35,661 bases of DNA from Candidatus Woesearchaeota archaeon. GTDB taxonomy: Archaea > Nanobdellota > Nanobdellia > Woesearchaeales > GW2011-AR9. The DNA lies in the NCBI GenBank assembly GCA_016185625.1, contig JACPND010000028.1, positions 1-35,661 on the forward strand, in the 5' to 3' direction. Within the stretch, counting starts at the first letter, position 1. Each line of letters opens with the position of its first letter. Of the stretch, positions 30,555 through 35,661 are shown piece by piece. The translations under genes and the position numbers were made by a program. Under the pieces are notes generated by a model. It worked only from the letters and a program-made list of their open reading frames with translations, was not told the origin of the DNA and ran no database searches.

Positions 30555-32023
30555 TGGATCGCTCTATTTTAGTGCAGAAATACTTCGAAGAGAAGAAATT
30601 TGTGGACAGTAATATCCAATCATTCAATGCCCTTCTTACGAAAGGGCTTCAGGAAGTCATCGACGAGAACAAAGAAGCTGAGCCGACGATCATTCCCAGC
30701 AATATCGAAAAATTCAAAATCCGTTTTGGGCGCATCACGATCGGCAAGCCGGAGATAACTGAGGCTGATGGAAGCAAGCGGAAAATCTATCCTCTGGAAG
30801 CCCGGCTGCGTAAAATATCATATTCTGCACCTCTTCAGCTGGAAATCAGCACGTATATTAACGACGTGCAGCGGGAAAATTTTGTTGCGGATATCGGAAA
30901 AATTCCGGTCATGCTACGCAGTAAATTCTGCCATCTTGATAAATTATCCACTGAAGAATTGATTAAGCATGGTGAAGATCCTAATGATCCAGGGGGATAT
31001 TTCATCATCAACGGCACGGAAAAGGTTATTGTGAATGTTGAGGATCTAGCCGCCAATAATTTTCTCGTCGAATCTGACAAAGGAGAAGTGACCGGCCGCT
31101 TCTTTGCCTCCAAGGGATCGTATAAGATTCCCCATTCCATGGAAAAGAAAAAAGACGGCATTTATTATATCACCTTCAGCCGTGTGAAGCTGATGCCGGT
31201 GATTATCGTTCTCAAGGCCCTGGGCATGATCAAAGATGATGAAATCATGCGTTCTATCTCTTCCGAGAGGAATTACGATGAGCTGGTGCTGAACCTGCTG
31301 GAGTTTGTCGACGTGAAGACACAGGACGATGCCATTGACTACATCGCCAAGCGAGCCGGCATTGTGCAGCAGAGGGAGATCCGCCTGGAGCGGACCAAAG
31401 AAATACTGGACAAGTTCCTGCTCTGCAATATTGGTATGGACACAGATGCGCGGCTGGATAAGGCCAGAAGCCTCTGCAAAATGCTGAAAAAGTACATTGA
31501 TGTAGAGCACGGCGTCAAAGATGCAGAGGATATCGATCATTATATGCACAAGCGCGTGCGCATGAGCGGAGATCTGCTGATTGATCTGTTCCGCGTCAAT
31601 TTCAAGGTCTTAGTCAGCGACATCCTGTATAACTTCCAGCGGATCATCAAACGGGGAAAACTGCCTTCGATTCGCGTGATCATCAGGGAGAAATTGCTGA
31701 CCTCCAGGCTCTATTCATCAATGGCGACGGGAGAATGGGTGGGCGGCCGCCAGGGGATTTCCCAACGTATGGACCGATCAAATTATCTTGCGATGATTTC
31801 ACAGTTGCAGAAAGTGGTCAGTCCGCTTTCCAGTTCTCAGGAAAACTTCGAAGCCCGGGCCTTGCATCCGACACATCTGGGACGCTTATGCCCCATCGAA
31901 ACACCAGAAGGGACGAACATCGGATTGCGGAAAAATCTGGCGATGCTCTGTTCCATCAGCCAATTCAACGATGAGCAGTTGGTGATAGAAAAAGCCAAAG
32001 CGCTGGGGTTAAAGGAAATCTAA
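30551..32023 (+). CDS. rpoB2: RNA polymerase subunit B'' (N-terminal part of B)
   Basis: A 490-aa N-terminal half of the second-largest subunit: protrusion, lobe and the start of the fork. Conserved segments include GGYFIINGTEKVIVNVE, the HYMHKRVRMSGDLLIDLFR region and the fork motif SSSQENFEARALHPTHLGRLCPIETPEGTNIGLRKNLAML at the end. The B subunit is split into B'' and B' as in many euryarchaeal and some DPANN lineages. The stop is one base from the rpoB' start. Confidence 0.96.
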   Translation: MMDRSILVQKYFEEKKFVDSNIQSFNALLTKGLQEVIDENKEAEPTIIPSNIEKFKIRFGRITIGKPEITEADGSKRKIYPLEARLRKISYSAPLQLEISTYINDVQRENFVADIGKIPVMLRSKFCHLDKLSTEELIKHGEDPNDPGGYFIINGTEKVIVNVEDLAANNFLVESDKGEVTGRFFASKGSYKIPHSMEKKKDGIYYITFSRVKLMPVIIVLKALGMIKDDEIMRSISSERNYDELVLNLLEFVDVKTQDDAIDYIAKRAGIVQQREIRLERTKEILDKFLLCNIGMDTDARLDKARSLCKMLKKYIDVEHGVKDAEDIDHYMHKRVRMSGDLLIDLFRVNFKVLVSDILYNFQRIIKRGKLPSIRVIIREKLLTSRLYSSMATGEWVGGRQGISQRMDRSNYLAMISQLQKVVSPLSSSQENFEARALHPTHLGRLCPIETPEGTNIGLRKNLAMLCSISQFNDEQLVIEKAKALGLKEI

Positions 32024-32024
32024 G

Positions 32025-33827
32025 ATGGCCGACGTCTATATCAATTCACGATTTATTGGAACAGTGGAAGATCCAGAGACCTTTACTCAGAACTTCAAGG
32101 ATGAACGGCGCAAGGGCGCAGTTGCCGAGCAGGTCAATGTTTTCTTTGATCCTCAGACACGTGATGTCTGTATCTGGTCTGATGAAGGCCGCGCCCAGCG
32201 TCCGCTGATTGTCGTGAAAGACGGAAAAGCGTTGCTGACGGAGCGCCACCTGAAGCAGCTTGCTGACGGTGAGATTATCTGGGCCGATCTGGTGCGGCAA
32301 GGTGTTGTTGAATATCTTGATGCTGCAGAAGAGGAGAACGCCCTGGTCGGCTATTCTGACGAGCAGCTTACGGCTGAACACACCCATCTGGAGATCACGC
32401 CTTGGGCGATCAGCGGGATTATCAGCGCCCTCGTGCCTTCTGGGCATTACAATCAGTCCTCGCGGTTAATCATCGGAAGCAAGAACCAGAAACAATCTCT
32501 CGGCTTCTATGCGGCAAATTATCATCTGCGGATGGATATGGATGCGAATGTGCTGCATTATCCTCAGTATCCATTAGTGAAGACGAAGATTCATGATGTG
32601 ACTGACTATGCCCAGCACCCCTGTGGCCAAAACATGATTGTCGCAGTGATGTGCTATGACGGGTATAACATGGAAGACGGAGTTATCCTTAACAGGGCAT
32701 CAACAGAACGGGGTTTAGGAAGAAGCACCTATTTCCGCCCGGTCGGTGCGGCAGAACTTCGCTATTCCGGCGGATTGATGGATCAAATAGGCATTCCCGA
32801 CAAGGATGTCAAAGGATATAAGAGCGAACGCGATTATCGCCTGCTGGAAGAAGACGGCATCGTCTATCCTGAAGCGACAATGTTGGAAGGAGACGTGGTG
32901 ATCGGAAAGAGCAGTCCGCCGCGCTTTCTGAGCAGTTTGGAAGAATACAACCTCTCGGCTTCCATTCGGCGTGAAAGCTCCGTCTCGCTGAAGTATGGGG
33001 ATCAGGGCATTGCTGATTTTGTGGTCATTACGGAGAATGAAGAAGGCAACAGATTAGTGCAGGTGCGGCTGCGGGAGCATCGTATTCCAGAAATCGGTGA
33101 TAAATTCACCAGCCGGCATGGGCAGAAGGGAGTCACGGCCATGCTGGTACGCCAGGAAGATATTCCTTTCTCCGCGTCAGGCATCATCCCTGATTTGATC
33201 TTCACGCCGCATGGCATTTCCTCACGGATGACCATTTCGCATCTGCTGGAGCTTATCGGCGGAAAGGTAGGGGCGCTGGCCGGACGATATGTTGATGGAA
33301 CATTATTTGAAGGAGAAAAAGAACAGGATCTTCGTAGCGAATTGCAAGGTCTCGGCTTTCGCGAAGATGGGATGGAAGTGTTTTATGACGGACGTACCGG
33401 AAAAAAAATGATGGCGCGCATTTACGTTGGAAATATGTATTATCTGCGCCTGCGCCACATGGCGGCAAATAAAATACAATCACGGGCCCGCGGACCAATC
33501 CAGCTCTTGACGCGTCAGCCGACGGAAGGGAAGGCCAAAGAAGGAGGATTGCGGTTGGGAGAGATGGAAAAGGACACCTTTGTGGCACATGGGGCTTCGT
33601 TGCTGCTCAAAGAGCGGTTTGACTCAGATCGCGTGGTGATTCCCGTCTGCGAGAAGTGCGGCCTCGTGGCCGTAGAAGACCATTACAAGAGCAGGAAATA
33701 TTGCCTGATGTGCGGCGAGGATATCGAGATCAATTACATTGAAACCAGTTATGCTTTCAAACTGCTCCTCGATGAGTTCCGCAGTCTGGGCATCTACTCG
33801 AAATTAAATCTCAAGACAAAATATTGA
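32025..33827 (+). CDS. rpoB1: RNA polymerase subunit B' (C-terminal part of B)
   Basis: A 600-aa C-terminal half of B. It contains the hybrid-binding region NMIVAVMCYDGYNMEDGVILNRAS, EIGDKFTSRHGQKGV, and the anchor/clamp region MYYLRLRHMAANKIQSRARGPI. The C-terminal zinc site is CEKCGLVA with CLMCGE. Length is normal for split B'. It starts 1 nt after rpoB'' (TAAGATG), so translation is coupled. Confidence 0.97.
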   Translation: MADVYINSRFIGTVEDPETFTQNFKDERRKGAVAEQVNVFFDPQTRDVCIWSDEGRAQRPLIVVKDGKALLTERHLKQLADGEIIWADLVRQGVVEYLDAAEEENALVGYSDEQLTAEHTHLEITPWAISGIISALVPSGHYNQSSRLIIGSKNQKQSLGFYAANYHLRMDMDANVLHYPQYPLVKTKIHDVTDYAQHPCGQNMIVAVMCYDGYNMEDGVILNRASTERGLGRSTYFRPVGAAELRYSGGLMDQIGIPDKDVKGYKSERDYRLLEEDGIVYPEATMLEGDVVIGKSSPPRFLSSLEEYNLSASIRRESSVSLKYGDQGIADFVVITENEEGNRLVQVRLREHRIPEIGDKFTSRHGQKGVTAMLVRQEDIPFSASGIIPDLIFTPHGISSRMTISHLLELIGGKVGALAGRYVDGTLFEGEKEQDLRSELQGLGFREDGMEVFYDGRTGKKMMARIYVGNMYYLRLRHMAANKIQSRARGPIQLLTRQPTEGKAKEGGLRLGEMEKDTFVAHGASLLLKERFDSDRVVIPVCEKCGLVAVEDHYKSRKYCLMCGEDIEINYIETSYAFKLLLDEFRSLGIYSKLNLKTKY

Positions 33828-33923
33828 TAAAGAATGCATCGATAAAGTATGAATATGCACAAAAAATAAAAGATTTAAAATGTCAATGACCAAAAAACAA
33901 AATATCCATACCCCAAAACTACC

Positions 33924-35661
33924 ATGAGCGTCTACAAAAAAATCGACAGTATCACCTTCGGCCTGTTTTCGCCAAAGATGTTGGTGGAATTAGCGGCCGC
34001 TAAAATAGTGACTCCTGAATTATACGATCGTGAAGGGTATCCGGTTGACGGCGGATTGATGGATATCCGTCTGGGCGTCATTGATCCTGGCTTGCGCTGC
34101 AAGACCTGTGGCGGAAAATTAAAAGAATGTCCGGGTCATTTCGGCTATATCGAACTGGCGCGCCCAGTGTTCCATGTCAAGTTCATCAAGCATATTTATG
34201 ACGTGCTGCGCTCGACCTGCCGCTATTGTTCGCGCGTACTGATTCCGGAAGTGCAGATGAAAAAATATCTGGCATATCTTGATCAGCTGGAAACGGAAGA
34301 AGGCTTTGACGCCCGTCGACGAAAAGTCAAGGATATTGTCGATAAATCCAAGGTGAAGGACAAGTGCCCCCACTGTGAGAAAAAGCAGGAGAAAATCAAG
34401 TTTGAAAAACCCTACAACTTTTATGAGAATGAAGTGCGTTTAAGCCCCATCGAAATCCGGGCCAGATTAGAGAAAATCCCAGATGAGGATCTGCTTATCT
34501 TTGGCTTCAATAACAAAACCGTGCGGCCGGAATGGGTCGTCTTGACCATCATGCAAATCCCGCCGGTGACGATGCGGCCAAGCATCACGCTGGAGACCGG
34601 AGAACGGAGCGAGGACGACTTGACCCACAAGCTCGGTGATATTGTGCGGATCAATCAACGCTTGTTCGAGAATATCAACGCTGGCGCGCCAGAAGTGATC
34701 ATCGAGGATCTCTGGGACTTATTGCAATATCACGTGACCACTTTCTTTGATAATGAAGTGCCTCAACTACCACCGGCACGGCATCGTGGCGGGCAAGTGT
34801 TGAAGACCTTGACGGACAGAATCAAGAGCAAAGAGGGGCGTATCCGCCATAACCTAGCGGGAAAACGCACTGACTTTTCCGCGCGTACGGTGATTAGTCC
34901 TGATCCGCTCATTCAGCTCAATGAAGTCGGTGTGCCGGAAAGCGTGGCGATGAGCCTGACGGTGCCGGAGCGGGTCACGGACTGGAATAAGGCCTACTTG
35001 CGAAAATTTGTGGAAAATGGCCCCAAACTGTATCCTGGAGCGAATTATATCATCAAGCCGGACGGACGGCGGAAAGCGATCAGTAATGAAACAAAAGAAG
35101 AAATCCTGAACGAGCTTGATGTGGGATATACTGTCGAGCGCCATCTGATTAATGGCGATATTGCACTGTTTAACCGCCAGCCATCACTGCACCGGATGTC
35201 GATGATGTGCCATAAAGTGTTCGTGCTTCCTGGGTTGACGTTCCGATTAAATCCGGCGGTCTGTAATCCCTACAACGCTGACTTTGACGGAGACGAAATG
35301 AACCTGCATATCCCTCAGACGGAAGAAGCCAGAGCAGAAGCGGAAATTTTGATGCTGGTGGAAACCCAGATCATCAGTCCCCGTTATGGATTGAGCGTCG
35401 TAGGCTGCATCCACGATGGCATTACAGGAAATTATTTATTGACGAAAGAACTGGTGCTAACGCGCCAGGAAACGGTCGATTTACTTTATAACTGCGGCAT
35501 TGAAGATCCCTTTGGCTTGCTCTCGGACAAGGATAAATTTGACGGTAAGGAAGTATTCTCTGCGCTGCTGCCGAAGGATTTTCAGTTCCTGGGCAAGGAT
35601 CGTCTGGGCAATGAAGTTAAGATCGTGAACGGACAGCTTAAATCGGGTGTGATGGATAAGG
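33924..35661 (+). CDS. rpoA1: RNA polymerase subunit A' (5' part, cut by window edge)
   Basis: The largest subunit's N-terminal portion, 579 codons in the window. Zinc clamp: CKTCGGKLKECPGHFG near residues 53-68, then CRYC and CPHC. KRTDFSARTVISPDP is the lid/rudder area, and YNADFDGDEMNLHIPQ near 450-465 has the three catalytic Mg-binding Asp residues. The gene starts at ATG 33924 (MSVYKKIDSITFGLFSP), 96 nt after rpoB'. The intervening region is A+T-rich with no obvious separate promoter. It continues beyond 35661. Confidence 0.97.
   Translation, partial: MSVYKKIDSITFGLFSPKMLVELAAAKIVTPELYDREGYPVDGGLMDIRLGVIDPGLRCKTCGGKLKECPGHFGYIELARPVFHVKFIKHIYDVLRSTCRYCSRVLIPEVQMKKYLAYLDQLETEEGFDARRRKVKDIVDKSKVKDKCPHCEKKQEKIKFEKPYNFYENEVRLSPIEIRARLEKIPDEDLLIFGFNNKTVRPEWVVLTIMQIPPVTMRPSITLETGERSEDDLTHKLGDIVRINQRLFENINAGAPEVIIEDLWDLLQYHVTTFFDNEVPQLPPARHRGGQVLKTLTDRIKSKEGRIRHNLAGKRTDFSARTVISPDPLIQLNEVGVPESVAMSLTVPERVTDWNKAYLRKFVENGPKLYPGANYIIKPDGRRKAISNETKEEILNELDVGYTVERHLINGDIALFNRQPSLHRMSMMCHKVFVLPGLTFRLNPAVCNPYNADFDGDEMNLHIPQTEEARAEAEILMLVETQIISPRYGLSVVGCIHDGITGNYLLTKELVLTRQETVDLLYNCGIEDPFGLLSDKDKFDGKEVFSALLPKDFQFLGKDRLGNEVKIVNGQLKSGVMDK

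Overview
The window is archaeal. It encodes aEF-2, aEF-1A, L7Ae, S28e, L24e, S10, FEN1, EndA, Orc1/Cdc6, archaeal-type TrpRS, a TrmB-type regulator and RNA polymerase subunits H, B'', B' and A'. Many genes have a TATA box about 20-30 nt ahead of the start codon and no Shine-Dalgarno, which is archaeal leaderless transcription. Compact genes, HEPN/MNT and small orphan proteins, a MopE-repeat lipoprotein and a HIHHGKTA P-loop in EF-2 suggest a DPANN lineage, perhaps Woesearchaeota-like. That placement is inference, not proof.

Layout. 1-383: 5' part of an IS630-like transposase cut by the window edge. 564-1945: kinase/dCMP deaminase fusion and a lone receiver domain. 2137-5764: translation operon rpl7ae-rps28e-rpl24e-ndk-fusA. 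5821-8319: large MopE-repeat/beta-propeller lipoprotein. 8469-10672: an orphan, tuf and rps10, with a decayed copy of the rps10 3' end. 10748-13855: tightly overlapping operon of a wHTH/nuclease-like protein, a membrane protein, FEN1 and Nudix. 13975-18955: GrpB, EndA, an AT-rich methyltransferase, TrpRS with a new 39-codon upstream gene, a DUF212 fragment, NnrE and an HD hydrolase. 18936-21735: Orc1/Cdc6 with a decayed nucleotidyltransferase, a RecB-type nuclease and small ORFs. 21746-26216: SerRS, small proteins, a DUF357 protein, a 400-aa orphan and a TrmB regulator. 26294-28563: MNT/HEPN pair (HEPN disrupted) and an ABC exporter. 28680-35661: tRNA-Tyr, two hypotheticals, a strongly structured intergenic element, tRNA-Asp, tRNA-Lys, then rpoH-rpoB''-rpoB'-rpoA'.

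The most striking observation concerns the tRNAs. All three (Tyr GTA, Asp GTC, Lys TTT) carry two introns: one at the usual 37/38 site and a second in the T-loop at 59/60. In each T-loop intron, the four bases 54-57 pair with a TGAR near the intron 3' end. This leaves two 3-nt bulges cut after their second base, so a common splicing signal can be read directly. The EndA gene that would process them is in the same window (14489-15136).

Other points worth following: a 134-nt hairpin-rich element at 29822-29955 beside a symmetric TATA box; a HEPN gene whose third codon is a stop; and several small genes too short for routine calling, at 16920-17039, 20596-20718, 21559-21735 and 23096-23269.
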